Positions 10,274 through 18,332 of a stretch of 43,829 nt of DNA are shown here, in pieces. The position numbers were made by a program, and so were the translations under genes. How positions within the stretch are numbered: the first letter of the stretch is position 1; each line of letters begins with the position of its first letter. This DNA is from DUPQ01 sp022706885 (GTDB lineage: Bacteria; Bacillota; Clostridia; DUPQ01). The stretch spans positions 1 to 43,829 of the forward strand of contig JAKJBR010000009.1 in NCBI GenBank assembly GCA_022706885.1, written 5' to 3'. The notes under the pieces are model-generated. The model ran no database searches, was not told the origin of the DNA, and was given only the letters and a program-made list of their open reading frames with translations.

Positions 10274-10304
10274 AATCGGTCTCCCTGCGATACTTTTAGC
10301 GGCG

Positions 10305-11579
10305 TTACTTCAATTTATATACAACCGCCGATCCTTTTCCCTCTTTATCAACAATATTCTTGTCGATAAGGTTATTCAATACTCTGATTGTTTTAAACTT
10401 ATCAAAACCCAGTGCCGAATCAATTTCATTTCTGGATAATTGTGCCTCATTTTTCAATAGTGTATATACCGATTTTTCGTCTTCCGATACTCTTAAAATG
10501 TTCTTTTCCGTAACAGGCAATTCAATTATTATCCTGTTTTCGGTTATGCAAAAATCCGGTTTTGTTATGCTGTCGGTATATTGTTCTTTAATTCTTGTTA
10601 TGCCTGTTCCGAATTTTTCAATTATGTCGAGTTTATTAAACACATCTGCTATTATGGGATTTCTTAAAACGGATATTCTGTCCAGTAAATACTCATTTTC
10701 CGACAGTCCGGGGGGTAAGCCTCCCGGTGAACTTATCTCGATTCTGTCATCATACATGGCAATTTGGATAAAGGAATTAATATCCCATACCCTGTGTACC
10801 AAGGCATTTGCCAGAGCCTCTCTGAAAGCTTCTTTGGGTATAAGTTCCTTTTTGACTCTGGTAAATCCTTCTATTTCTTCATAGGTATAGTATTGTTCAT
10901 AAAGTTCAAGTGCTCTTTTATATTGGAGCAAGAGAGACTGTTCAGTTATGGTTTCCCTGTATAAAAAAGTATTAATATCTTTTCCGAACTTTACAATATC
11001 TACCCCGGAAAACTTAACGGCGTTAGTGTCTGCAAGCAATTCAGCGGCAATGTTGTAGTAGCCGTCGATGTTGTATAAGTTCAGTGTCTTTAATATGTCG
11101 AGACTGAGTTTTTCTATGCCCAATACTTTTTTTAATTGCTCCTCCAGGGTATTGAAAGTTAAATCCTGAGAGTAAGCTTTTATGCTCTCATAATTGATAT
11201 TCATTCCCTGCATTACCAATCTTCTCAATTCAAATCCGTCTACTTCAACAGTTGCGGTATCCGCTCTGCGATATGCTTTGTTGTGGTATAAATATGGAGT
11301 ATCTTTTCCTTTTCTGACCGTTAAAACTATGGTCTCTTTATTTTTTTCACTTTTAAGTTGAATGCTGAAACTCGGAATGGGACTTACGGAATCATTTATC
11401 ATGTTTTCAATTCTCAATAATTGTGCTTCAGCATCATCTAAACCTATAATGATTCCGTTATCATCGATACCGAATATTATTCTTCCGTCATTGTAGTTGG
11501 CATATGCACTTACCGTTTTTAAAAATGTTTTGGACACTTCCTGCTTGAACTCAACATTAATACTTTCTTTCGGATCCAT
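10305..11579 (-). CDS. AlbA_2-type ATP-binding transcriptional regulator
   Basis: 424 residues. The N-terminal AlbA_2/Schlafen-like domain contains NVEFKQEVSK and RIIFGIDDNGIIIGLDD. A middle HATPase_c_4-like region has REALANALVHRVW, ISSPGGLPPG and NPIIADVFNKLDIIEKFGTGI. A winged helix follows at the C-terminus (LLKNEAQLSRNEIDSALGF...IRVLNNLIDKNIV). This architecture is common for predicted regulators; the ligand is unknown. Its promoter is packed with TGCAACGA octamers, suggesting autoregulation. It is the first gene of the minus-strand run containing the radical SAM, GH78, GH3 and MFS genes, so it may control them. Confidence 0.85.
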   Translation of the reverse strand: MDPKESINVEFKQEVSKTFLKTVSAYANYNDGRIIFGIDDNGIIIGLDDAEAQLLRIENMINDSVSPIPSFSIQLKSEKNKETIVLTVRKGKDTPYLYHNKAYRRADTATVEVDGFELRRLVMQGMNINYESIKAYSQDLTFNTLEEQLKKVLGIEKLSLDILKTLNLYNIDGYYNIAAELLADTNAVKFSGVDIVKFGKDINTFLYRETITEQSLLLQYKRALELYEQYYTYEEIEGFTRVKKELIPKEAFREALANALVHRVWDINSFIQIAMYDDRIEISSPGGLPPGLSENEYLLDRISVLRNPIIADVFNKLDIIEKFGTGITRIKEQYTDSITKPDFCITENRIIIELPVTEKNILRVSEDEKSVYTLLKNEAQLSRNEIDSALGFDKFKTIRVLNNLIDKNIVDKEGKGSAVVYKLK

Positions 11580-11600
11580 TGTTTTTTCTCCTACGGACTT

Positions 11601-11629
11601 ATAGTAACATGATTACAGTAAAAATGCAA
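11601..11629 (-). promoter_or_regulatory. Sigma-A-type promoter of the AlbA_2 regulator gene
   Basis: On the minus strand TTGCAT is followed after exactly 17 bases by TACTAT, and a GGAG ribosome site and ATG come downstream. The -35 box overlaps the first TGCAACGA-type octamer, so a protein bound there would compete with RNA polymerase. Confidence 0.55.
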
Positions 11630-11706
11630 CGACAAGCTTCTCGTTGCATCTCTCGTTGCAAAATATAACGATAAAAGCGCTCTCGTTGCACATTTGAATG
11701 CAACGA
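11625..11706. repeat. Five operator-like octamers TGCAACGA / TCGTTGCA
   Basis: Copies lie at 11625-11632 (TGCAACGA), 11641-11648, 11653-11660 and 11683-11690 (TCGTTGCA), and 11699-11706 (TGCAACGA). The first two form an inverted pair with an 8-base spacer, and the last two an oppositely oriented pair with the same 8-base spacer. The array covers the -35 box and upstream region of the AlbA_2 regulator. It fits a multi-site operator, most simply for the regulator itself. Confidence 0.65.
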
Positions 11707-11735
11707 GGCGATTTATCTGCAGTAATACCCGATGA

Positions 11736-13970
11736 TTATTCCTTTTTCTTTATCTTGTTAAGCTTTGCGTTGAGGTCCAGTAAATCCTCTTTTGTCAGCT
11801 TCAGCCCCATTGTTCCTACCATGCCGGCTAGCCGCAAGACCGTGAATCCTCCCAGCATTTTCATCATGGAGTCATTCATCTCAAAGCCTCCCATGACTTT
11901 CTCACCTTTTTTAGGAATCATTTTACCGAAAAGACCCATGAAAAGAAGTGTTCCCCTGGTTGTTTTCAATATGTCTTCTATCTTATCGTTAAGAGAGAAA
12001 TATCCTTCGGGCGCGGTTATATCAAACCAGTTGAGTATTGCGGTCTTTTCTCTCATGCGGTAGGACTCATCAAACTTCTCAACCTTGTTTATTACGCTTT
12101 CATCCTTTTGTTTACCCGCTACGGCCGTCAATACGGTTCTGCCTTTGTTGGGCACATCAAAGTAGAAGAAACATTTTGCTTTCTTCTTGCCCAAAGATAC
12201 GCCGTTTGCAAGCAGTTCCACTTCCGGCTGATTGGAATAAACGGTAACCTTGGTCACATCCTCCACACGGTTTATATATCGCTTGCCGCATATGTGTACG
12301 AAAGGCTCATCGGATAAATAGGCCTTGTATGCATAGAAAGAATCTTTTTTATACTTACGGTCTATTGTTACCAGGCCTTTGTGGTTTCGACCGTTTGTAC
12401 CGCCTTCATTTCTGGCATCGGCACCGAAGTCAAACATATTCCATACATGAGTTGCCCATAAGTATTTGCGTGAAAACAGTTGCTTTATCAGTTCCTCGTG
12501 ATAATATGCCTGATATTCTTCGGTATAGTCTCCCTGATCGGGACGGGAGGTGTGCCAGTTGAGTGCTTCACATCCGTATTCCGAACAGCCTATGGGTATG
12601 TCGGGGTGTTTTTTATGGAAATCGTCAAACCACGGACCGTTCATGGAAACATCACCGCCGTACCAGCCGAAATAGTGGTTGTAGGATACCACATCCGGTA
12701 TCTTTAAATAAGGACTGTCGACAGGGCAGGGGGATACCGCCGCAACGGTTGTCAAGCGTGTGCTGTCCAGTTCATGGCAAAGGTCGTTGAGTACCTGATG
12801 ATTTCTGATTAGGTCGGGATCTCTGTCTCCTTTCATGGTTATTTCATTGGAAAGTCCCCAGACAACGATGGAAGGATGGTTATAGTTCTGTATTACAAGC
12901 TCTTTCATCTGACTTATCGTATTCTCGTTTGCAGCGGGATTGTGTTGTGAGATATACGGTATTTCCGCCCACACCACCATTCCGTATTGGTCGCATAAAT
13001 CGTAGAAATACTGATCATGCTGATAATGGGCAAGACGAATGGTTGTTGAACCGGTTTCGCATATAAGTTGCATATCCTCATCGTGGTGTTCGGGTAAAAG
13101 AGCATTACCTATATCCAGACGATCCTGATGTCTGCACACTCCTCTTAAAGGATATTGCTCTCCGTTCAGTGTAAAGCCGTTTTCCGGATGTATCTCAAAG
13201 GTTCTGCAACCGAAACGGGAGGAAATATTGTCTATGACTTTATTGTCCTCTACAAGTTCAATCGTTGCTCTGTACAGATAAGGGTCTTTTCTGCCGTGCC
13301 ATAAATGCACATTCTTTATTTCCATCACAACTTCGGTCTTATCGGTTTCCAATTCTGTTACCTTTTTATCTTTAGCATCATAAATTGTGTAGCGAACGGC
13401 TTGTCTCTCTTTGTGATTTGTTACCCATGTTTCAATATGAACATTTGCATTTTTCCCTTTTATTTCGGGAGTTATTTTTACCCCCGGTCCTCCGTAATAG
13501 TCCAAAGAGAAATGGGATTTGTTTACACAGACTAAGTTTACATCACGATACAATCCGCCGTAGAAGGTGAAATCGGCGAACTGAGGATAGACCTTTTCGT
13601 TGTGTGAGTTATTCACCGCTACAACCAGCAGATTGTCACGGGTAAGGTGAGACGTGATATCCACTCTCCATGTGGAGTAACCGCCGTCATGATGAGCCAG
13701 ATGGTTTCCATTAAGATAAACATCGGCTGAAGAGTTTGCTCCCTGTATTTCCAGATAGTAGCAATCTGTCGTCGGCAGATCGGTTTTGTCTATCTGTTTG
13801 GCATAGTAGCAGGTATTACGATAATAATCGTTACCTCCGTCCTGTCCGTCTATTCCGTTCCAGGTATGCGGAAGATTTACCCATATCCAATTGTCGGGCA
13901 TTTGCTTGGGAACGGCATTTGCCTGTTTTGTAAAAGCCCATTTTGCATTTAAGTTATATATTGTTCTCAA
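11736..13970 (-). CDS. GH2 glycosidase (beta-galactosidase/beta-glucuronidase-like), TTG start
   Basis: 744 residues. The N-terminal sugar-binding domain has VNLPHTWNGIDGQDGGNDYYR, followed by an immunoglobulin-like domain and a TIM barrel from LRGVCRHQD. The predicted acid/base is Glu376 in VVWGLSNEI and the nucleophile Glu464 in GCSEYGCEAL. A DUF4982-like stretch (YSNQPEVELLANGVSLGKK) follows. The last 100 residues form a separate Met/Lys-rich helical tail ending LDLNAKLNKIKKKE. No signal peptide is seen, so it acts in the cytoplasm. The start is TTG, preceded by GGAGG at 7 bases, and it overlaps the stop of the upstream symporter gene in the sequence TTGA. It probably hydrolyses the glycoside imported by that symporter; galactoside versus glucuronide cannot be decided. 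Confidence 0.88.
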   Translation of the reverse strand: MRTIYNLNAKWAFTKQANAVPKQMPDNWIWVNLPHTWNGIDGQDGGNDYYRNTCYYAKQIDKTDLPTTDCYYLEIQGANSSADVYLNGNHLAHHDGGYSTWRVDITSHLTRDNLLVVAVNNSHNEKVYPQFADFTFYGGLYRDVNLVCVNKSHFSLDYYGGPGVKITPEIKGKNANVHIETWVTNHKERQAVRYTIYDAKDKKVTELETDKTEVVMEIKNVHLWHGRKDPYLYRATIELVEDNKVIDNISSRFGCRTFEIHPENGFTLNGEQYPLRGVCRHQDRLDIGNALLPEHHDEDMQLICETGSTTIRLAHYQHDQYFYDLCDQYGMVVWAEIPYISQHNPAANENTISQMKELVIQNYNHPSIVVWGLSNEITMKGDRDPDLIRNHQVLNDLCHELDSTRLTTVAAVSPCPVDSPYLKIPDVVSYNHYFGWYGGDVSMNGPWFDDFHKKHPDIPIGCSEYGCEALNWHTSRPDQGDYTEEYQAYYHEELIKQLFSRKYLWATHVWNMFDFGADARNEGGTNGRNHKGLVTIDRKYKKDSFYAYKAYLSDEPFVHICGKRYINRVEDVTKVTVYSNQPEVELLANGVSLGKKKAKCFFYFDVPNKGRTVLTAVAGKQKDESVINKVEKFDESYRMREKTAILNWFDITAPEGYFSLNDKIEDILKTTRGTLLFMGLFGKMIPKKGEKVMGGFEMNDSMMKMLGGFTVLRLAGMVGTMGLKLTKEDLLDLNAKLNKIKKKE

Positions 13971-15412
13971 TTAACTTCCTCCTTTTCTTCGGCTTCCGCA
14001 GCCACACGTACAGCTTCCAGTTCCTCATTCATCTTGGCTAATTTCTTTTTGTCAAGGTTGTAGATAAGTCCCAGCCCTATATACATTAAAAGAGCACTGA
14101 ACGTGTATAAAGCGGCTACGAGATAGCGCATTCTTAAGGCTACATCAAATGTCTGATTGCCTTCATTGGCTTCTACATATCCCAGCGCCACCATTATTAC
14201 AAGAGCTACGGCAGGTCCGACTCCCTGTGCAAGTTTTCTGAAGAATGAATGTAACGAGTAGGTAACGCCTTCTTCTCTGGCGCCGTGCTTCCATTCATTG
14301 TAGTCTATTGCGTCACCCATCATTGCCCAGGAAACGGTGGAATATACTCCCAAGCCTAAGCTGCTTATGAACAGGCATACGATATAGATTATGAGACCCT
14401 TTAAGTCGGGAGTAATGGGCAGGATAATCATTAAGATACATGATACAAGGCTGCAAAGAGAACCTACCGTTGCCAGTTCTTTTTTTCCGTACTTTACTAC
14501 CATTTTTCTGGCTAAAGGTGTAAAAAGGAATATGGGGAGTAAGGCAAAAAGCTGTACTATTCCCAGTATCTTTACATTCTGAAAATATGACTGGAAAAGA
14601 ACGGTAACTGCGGTAGTTGCACCTTGGACGCCTAAAAACATTCCCATTGCGGCAACGGTTGCACCTACAGCGGGACGGTTACGTATGAAATTGGCCAGTG
14701 CTTTGAACACATTGAATTTGGGCTGTTTTTCATGAAGTTTAACCGGTTCCTGTACACGTATTACGGTATTTTTAATCATAAACTGGAATGCTATGAATCC
14801 CAATACTCCCATGAGAAGAGCGGCTATGAATACACGAACTCCGACGATGTTATTATTGTTATCGTAAATGATAGCCGGTAATAAAACCATAGGCAGTATG
14901 TTGCCGGCCATTGCTCCTACCGAACGCCATGCCGATAAGGAAGCCCTGTCGGCGGGGTCGGCGGATATGAGTGAAAGAAGCGAACCGTACGGTACGTTTG
15001 CTATGGTATAGAAAGCATCCCAAAGGACATACCCGAATACGAATATGAGTATTTTTGCTATATTGGGTGCATTTCTCCACGGGATAAAGCACAGCGCTCC
15101 TCCTACGATAAGTCCCACGGAGCCTACAAAAATGTATGTGAGAAATTTATTTCTCTTATACTGACGTCTGTCGGCATCGATAATGGTTCCGATTAAGGGG
15201 TCATTGATTGCATCCCATACCTGCACTATTACAAGCAGTGCTGCATACAATATGGAATCCATCTGCATGAATTGTGTCCAGAAAATCGCCATGGTGCCTT
15301 TTAAGGCAAAACTCATATTGCAGCCGAAATCACCTGCTGCATAAGCAATACTGTCGCGAATGCTGAACTTCCTGAACCCTTTCTCATCTAACTGAACTTG
15401 CTTTTTTTTCAC
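13967..15412 (-). CDS. GPH-family (MelB-like) sugar:cation symporter
   Basis: 481 residues with about 12 membrane segments. Early in the protein it has the motif WDAINDPLIGTIIDADRR, characteristic of glycoside-pentoside-hexuronide:cation symporters. The GDFGCNMSFAL helix and YGSLLSLISADPADRASLSAWR loop also match the family, and the C-terminus is charged and cytoplasmic. The start is GTG with GGAGG 8 bases upstream. It heads a two-gene operon, with the GH2 gene beginning inside its stop codon. The pair probably imports and hydrolyses one glycoside or glucuronide. Some members of this family take up glucuronides, which would fit a GH2 beta-glucuronidase, but the sequence does not settle this. 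Confidence 0.88.
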   Translation of the reverse strand: MKKKQVQLDEKGFRKFSIRDSIAYAAGDFGCNMSFALKGTMAIFWTQFMQMDSILYAALLVIVQVWDAINDPLIGTIIDADRRQYKRNKFLTYIFVGSVGLIVGGALCFIPWRNAPNIAKILIFVFGYVLWDAFYTIANVPYGSLLSLISADPADRASLSAWRSVGAMAGNILPMVLLPAIIYDNNNNIVGVRVFIAALLMGVLGFIAFQFMIKNTVIRVQEPVKLHEKQPKFNVFKALANFIRNRPAVGATVAAMGMFLGVQGATTAVTVLFQSYFQNVKILGIVQLFALLPIFLFTPLARKMVVKYGKKELATVGSLCSLVSCILMIILPITPDLKGLIIYIVCLFISSLGLGVYSTVSWAMMGDAIDYNEWKHGAREEGVTYSLHSFFRKLAQGVGPAVALVIMVALGYVEANEGNQTFDVALRMRYLVAALYTFSALLMYIGLGLIYNLDKKKLAKMNEELEAVRVAAEAEEKEEVN

Positions 15413-15507
15413 GGGAATTTCCTCCTTATTTGTTTGATGAAAGGTTTATTTTGTTTTACAACTTCTTATTTTATTTTACTATAAAAAGGCTGAATATGTC
15501 ATTATTT

Positions 15508-16392
15508 TTAATGCGATTTGATATCGAATCTGCTTATGTATGGGCATTTTTTACAAAGTTCTTCCGTAATCTGCCTGTTGTTAAAACCGTTAACTATGTC
15601 AATTGCTCTTTTACTGCCGATAATCTTAGAAAAATCTGTTTCCGAAATATTGCCCAAGTTCATTATCCCGTCCTGATCCAGACAGCAGGGGACAACCGTT
15701 CCGTCAACCAATACGGCAACATGATTGCGCAGTCCGTAACAAAAACCCGATGTGTTTATTTCTTTTGCATTTATATCCGGCCACTCAAAGACAAAATCCT
15801 GATTGACATATATTCTGTCGGCTATTTTAATACCGCGGTCGGTTGCCGATGCTTCTTCAATCCTGAAAGGCAGGTTGAATGCATTTTCAATTGCTTGTAA
15901 TACGGCAGAGTTTTTTCCTGCACCGAAACTAAAGGAATCCTTATCATCAAGATTCCACAGCCTTAAAGAAATAATCATACTCGTGTCACTGACAGCTTGT
16001 TTGATAAAAGTTAATATATTCTTAATGTAGGTATTATCCGTATTATTATTCTCCATACTGTGCAATGAAATGTTTATCTGCCTTATTGCGGGTTTAGCAA
16101 ATAAGGTATCTTTAATTTCCGGTATCAGTGTGCCGTTTGTCGTTATATTCACAAAAAACCCTTTTTCATAGCTGATATCCAGAATAGCACTTAAATCGGG
16201 GTGGAGAAGAGGCTCTCCTTTGACATGAAGATATATGTAGTCGGTATAGGGTTTTATCTGATTTAATATCTTACCGAAAGTATTGATACTCATAAACTCC
16301 GGCTTGCGTTTGGTGGGCGGGCAGAAGGAGCAATTCAGATTGCATACATTGGTTATTTCTATATATATTTTTTTAAATCTTTTAGTTGTCAT
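15508..16392 (-). CDS. Radical SAM/SPASM-domain protein
   Basis: 294 residues. The N-terminus has the radical SAM motif CNLNCSFC (Cys17, Cys21, Cys24), then YLHVKGEPLLHPDL and INISLHS barrel motifs. A C-terminal SPASM-like region has CYGLRNHVAVLVDGTVVPCCLDQDG and a final CKKCPY. SPASM proteins bind auxiliary Fe-S clusters and often modify peptides or carbohydrates; no precursor peptide gene is visible nearby. I chose MTTKRF, which overlaps the upstream pseudouridine synthase gene by 11 bases. An ATG 12 codons earlier also exists; neither has a strong ribosome site, so the exact start is uncertain. The substrate is unknown. Confidence 0.75.
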   Translation of the reverse strand: MTTKRFKKIYIEITNVCNLNCSFCPPTKRKPEFMSINTFGKILNQIKPYTDYIYLHVKGEPLLHPDLSAILDISYEKGFFVNITTNGTLIPEIKDTLFAKPAIRQINISLHSMENNNTDNTYIKNILTFIKQAVSDTSMIISLRLWNLDDKDSFSFGAGKNSAVLQAIENAFNLPFRIEEASATDRGIKIADRIYVNQDFVFEWPDINAKEINTSGFCYGLRNHVAVLVDGTVVPCCLDQDGIMNLGNISETDFSKIIGSKRAIDIVNGFNNRQITEELCKKCPYISRFDIKSH

Positions 16393-17101
16393 CGGATTTT
16401 TTTGTTGCAAGTAAAGATTGCACTTCATCGTCCGTAAGGTTTCTCCACTTTCCGGGAGGAAGATTCTTTAACCCTATATCCATTATGCGTATACGTCTGA
16501 GTTTTACCACTTTATAGTCAAAAGAAGCACACATTCTTCTTATCTGTCTGTTTAATCCCTGCGTAAGAACAATCTTGAACACATAAGAATCCAGTTTCAC
16601 TACCTTGCAGGGTTTTGTGCGGGTAAAGGTGTTTTTTACCGGGTTGAATATCCTCACTCCTTTGGACATCTTTTGGATAAAATCCGGTGTTATCTCTTTA
16701 TCCACCGTTACTATATATTCTTTCTCATAGTTGTTCTTGTCTCTTAAAATTTCGTTTACTATGCTGCCGTCACCGGTAAGAAGAATCAAACCTTCGGAAT
16801 CTCTGTCCAGTCGCCCTATGGGAAATATCCTTTCCGGATGATTGATGAAGTCAATTATGTTGTTTTTTACATGTCTTTCGGTGGTACATATAACTCCGAC
16901 GGGTTTGTTAAATGCTATGTACACGAAGTTTTTAGAAGGTTTTACATATTCACCGTTAACTTCCACTCTGTCGCCGGGATTGACAACCTGACCTATAACA
17001 GCAGTTTTACCGTTTATCTTGACTTTACCTTGTGTGATAAGTTCATCCGCCTTCCTTCTGGAGCATATACCTGCGGAACTGATATAGTTGTTTATTCTCA
17101 T
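16382..17101 (-). CDS. rluF: RluF/RsuA-family pseudouridine synthase
   Basis: 239 residues. An N-terminal S4 RNA-binding domain (MRINNYISSAGICSRRKADE) is followed by the catalytic domain with IGRLDRDSEGL, where Asp99 is the expected catalytic aspartate. The C-terminal block GLNRQIRRMCASFDYKVVKLRRIRI is typical of RluF/RluB/RsuA enzymes. In E. coli RluF makes pseudouridine in 23S rRNA helix 75. The start has a GAGGAA site. The gene follows a RelB module remnant and overlaps the SPASM gene, so it is probably translated with it. The symbol is the best subfamily match, not proven against RluB or RsuA. Confidence 0.82.
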   Translation of the reverse strand: MRINNYISSAGICSRRKADELITQGKVKINGKTAVIGQVVNPGDRVEVNGEYVKPSKNFVYIAFNKPVGVICTTERHVKNNIIDFINHPERIFPIGRLDRDSEGLILLTGDGSIVNEILRDKNNYEKEYIVTVDKEITPDFIQKMSKGVRIFNPVKNTFTRTKPCKVVKLDSYVFKIVLTQGLNRQIRRMCASFDYKVVKLRRIRIMDIGLKNLPPGKWRNLTDDEVQSLLATKKSDDN

Positions 17102-17104
17102 TGG

Positions 17105-17221
17105 TTATTCCTCTTTTTTATTCAGTAATTGATTACAATACTCCAATAACTGCCTTGGTGTGACAATAAAGATATTATTTTGCCGATAAGCATCTTGAAA
17201 ACAACCGGAAGTGTAGCGACA
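17105..17221 (-). pseudogene. Remnant of a toxin C-terminus (PIN-like) behind RelB
   Basis: A stop-to-stop open frame reads CRYTSGCFQDAYRQNNIFIV then TPRQLLEYCNQLLNKKEE. It has no usable start codon because a stop lies just upstream, where the RelB gene ends. The ending IVTPRQLLE resembles the last strand and helix of COG1569-type PIN-domain toxins, which can be partnered with RelB-like antitoxins. The N-terminal catalytic part is absent. I read this as a decayed toxin; the family call is tentative because only about 38 residues remain. Confidence 0.35.
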
Positions 17222-17524
17222 TCATCCTTTGGAATGCTCCTGTCGTGCAAAGTTTATTTCCCGATTAATCTCTTCTAAAGTCATATCGGAAATACCGCTC
17301 TTCTTTGCTTGCTCCCTCAGAGACATAAAAGCTGCCATAGCACCTTCTCTGGTGATTTCGTTTTCGGAAGAAGCTATTTCAAACGGAATACGGCGTTGTC
17401 TTACCACGGCTCGTGCAAAAACATTTATAGCTGTGCTTGCATTCATGCCAAAGTCCTGACACAAGCTATCAAATTCTCTTTTAAGATTCTCATCCATGCG
17501 GACACTGAAAGTTAATTGTGACAT
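17222..17524 (-). CDS. RelB/DinJ-family antitoxin
   Basis: 100 residues. The N-terminal ribbon-helix-helix part (TFSVRMDENLKREFDSLCQDFGMNASTAINVFARAVV) is the hallmark of RelB/DinJ antitoxins, and the C-terminal toxin-binding half is acidic (ENEITREGAMAAFMSLREQAKKSG). The start has AGGAGGT at the right distance and a promoter just upstream. Normally a toxin gene follows directly. Here only a short toxin-like C-terminal fragment is found before rluF, so the antitoxin seems to be orphaned. It probably still represses its own promoter. Confidence 0.85.
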   Translation of the reverse strand: MSQLTFSVRMDENLKREFDSLCQDFGMNASTAINVFARAVVRQRRIPFEIASSENEITREGAMAAFMSLREQAKKSGISDMTLEEINREINFARQEHSKG

Positions 17525-17547
17525 AACTCATACCTCCTACTGCATAT

Positions 17548-17575
17548 ATTATACCGCACAGGTTAATAATATCAA
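17548..17575 (-). promoter_or_regulatory. Promoter of the RelB antitoxin gene
   Basis: On the minus strand TTGATA, 16 bases, then TATAAT. The -10 box ends about 24 bases before the ATG, which leaves room for the GTAGGAGGTA ribosome site at 17531-17540. Confidence 0.6.
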
Positions 17576-17681
17576 TATAACGGCACCTGATAGGTGACAT
17601 TATGGTGCATTAAATGTGGTGCAAGAGCTTAATAAGCATAGAAAGAGAGAGGAGAGGGTGTATTTATGGAAAATACATGGA

Positions 17682-17834
17682 CTATATCTTTTCCTTTTCC
17701 ATAATGCGTTTTTTTACTCTGTTAAAAACTTCATCCGCCGTATAGCGTATATCGGTTTCTATTGCCATCTGGTCGGCTTCATCTAATTTGGTGTCCACAT
17801 ATTTAGCGAATTCAATGTTCTTTTCGCACCTCAT
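17682..17834 (-). CDS. Small 50-residue protein, antitoxin-like
   Basis: A short minus-strand gene with a GAGGAG ribosome site 8 bases before its ATG, 22 bases after the gamma-glutamylcyclotransferase-like gene. The protein starts MRCEKNIEFAKYVDTKLDEA and contains ETDIRYTADEVFNRVKKRI. Its length and the RYTxDEVF-type motif resemble the C-terminal part of Phd/StbD-like antitoxins, but there is no DNA-binding half and no toxin gene follows. It may be a third orphan antitoxin or simply a small protein of unknown function. Confidence 0.5.
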   Translation of the reverse strand: MRCEKNIEFAKYVDTKLDEADQMAIETDIRYTADEVFNRVKKRIMEKEKI

Positions 17835-17856
17835 AGTAACAACTCCTCGGCAGTTA

Positions 17857-18267
17857 TTAATTTTGCAACTCGGATAAGAATCTTCTCCAGTTTCCGTCCG
17901 CCACCGTTATCCCTTTTTCTTCGGCATATTTTTTGTTAGCGTAGATGTATACCCAACATTCCTGTTGTTTTCCGTCTTCTCTCAAAACGGTTCTTTTTTC
18001 TCTGATATATAAATTATTATCCGCCGTACCGGTGTAACCCTCAAATCTATCCAGGTCAGCCAAAAGTAAATCATCGACCGGTTCCATAATCTCGCCCAGA
18101 ACTAATCCGTCTCCGTCCACCAAAGCGGGATAACCTTCCGGAAGATGATAGAGGGTTCCGTGTGTTTTTCCATAACTTATATTACTTATCTTTCCTTCAA
18201 GATATTGCTTATAGAACCTAAAATCTTTCATCAATGATCCGTATACAAATATTCTGTCTATTTTCAT
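17857..18267 (-). CDS. Gamma-glutamylcyclotransferase-like (AIG2/GGCT) protein
   Basis: 136 residues beginning MKIDRIFVYGSLMKDF. FVYGSLM is the substrate-loop motif of the GGCT/AIG2 fold, and the acidic glutamate region (GEIMEPVDDLLLADLDRFEGY) holds the likely catalytic Glu. The family splits gamma-glutamyl-amines or gamma-glutamyl amino acids to 5-oxoproline. I chose the ATG two codons inside the longest frame because the AAGGCGG ribosome site would directly abut the alternative GTG. The substrate is unknown, and the neighbouring genes do not clarify it. Confidence 0.78.
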   Translation of the reverse strand: MKIDRIFVYGSLMKDFRFYKQYLEGKISNISYGKTHGTLYHLPEGYPALVDGDGLVLGEIMEPVDDLLLADLDRFEGYTGTADNNLYIREKRTVLREDGKQQECWVYIYANKKYAEEKGITVADGNWRRFLSELQN

Positions 18268-18332
18268 ATGCACCGCCTTACTGAATATCCGTATCTTCCG
18301 TGAAGGGGATGGAGGATTTTCGGAATATCTTT

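Noticed and set aside
10360..10884. 174-residue plus-strand open frame inside the AlbA_2 gene
   Set aside because: Antisense to clear conserved domains; no motif or start signal.
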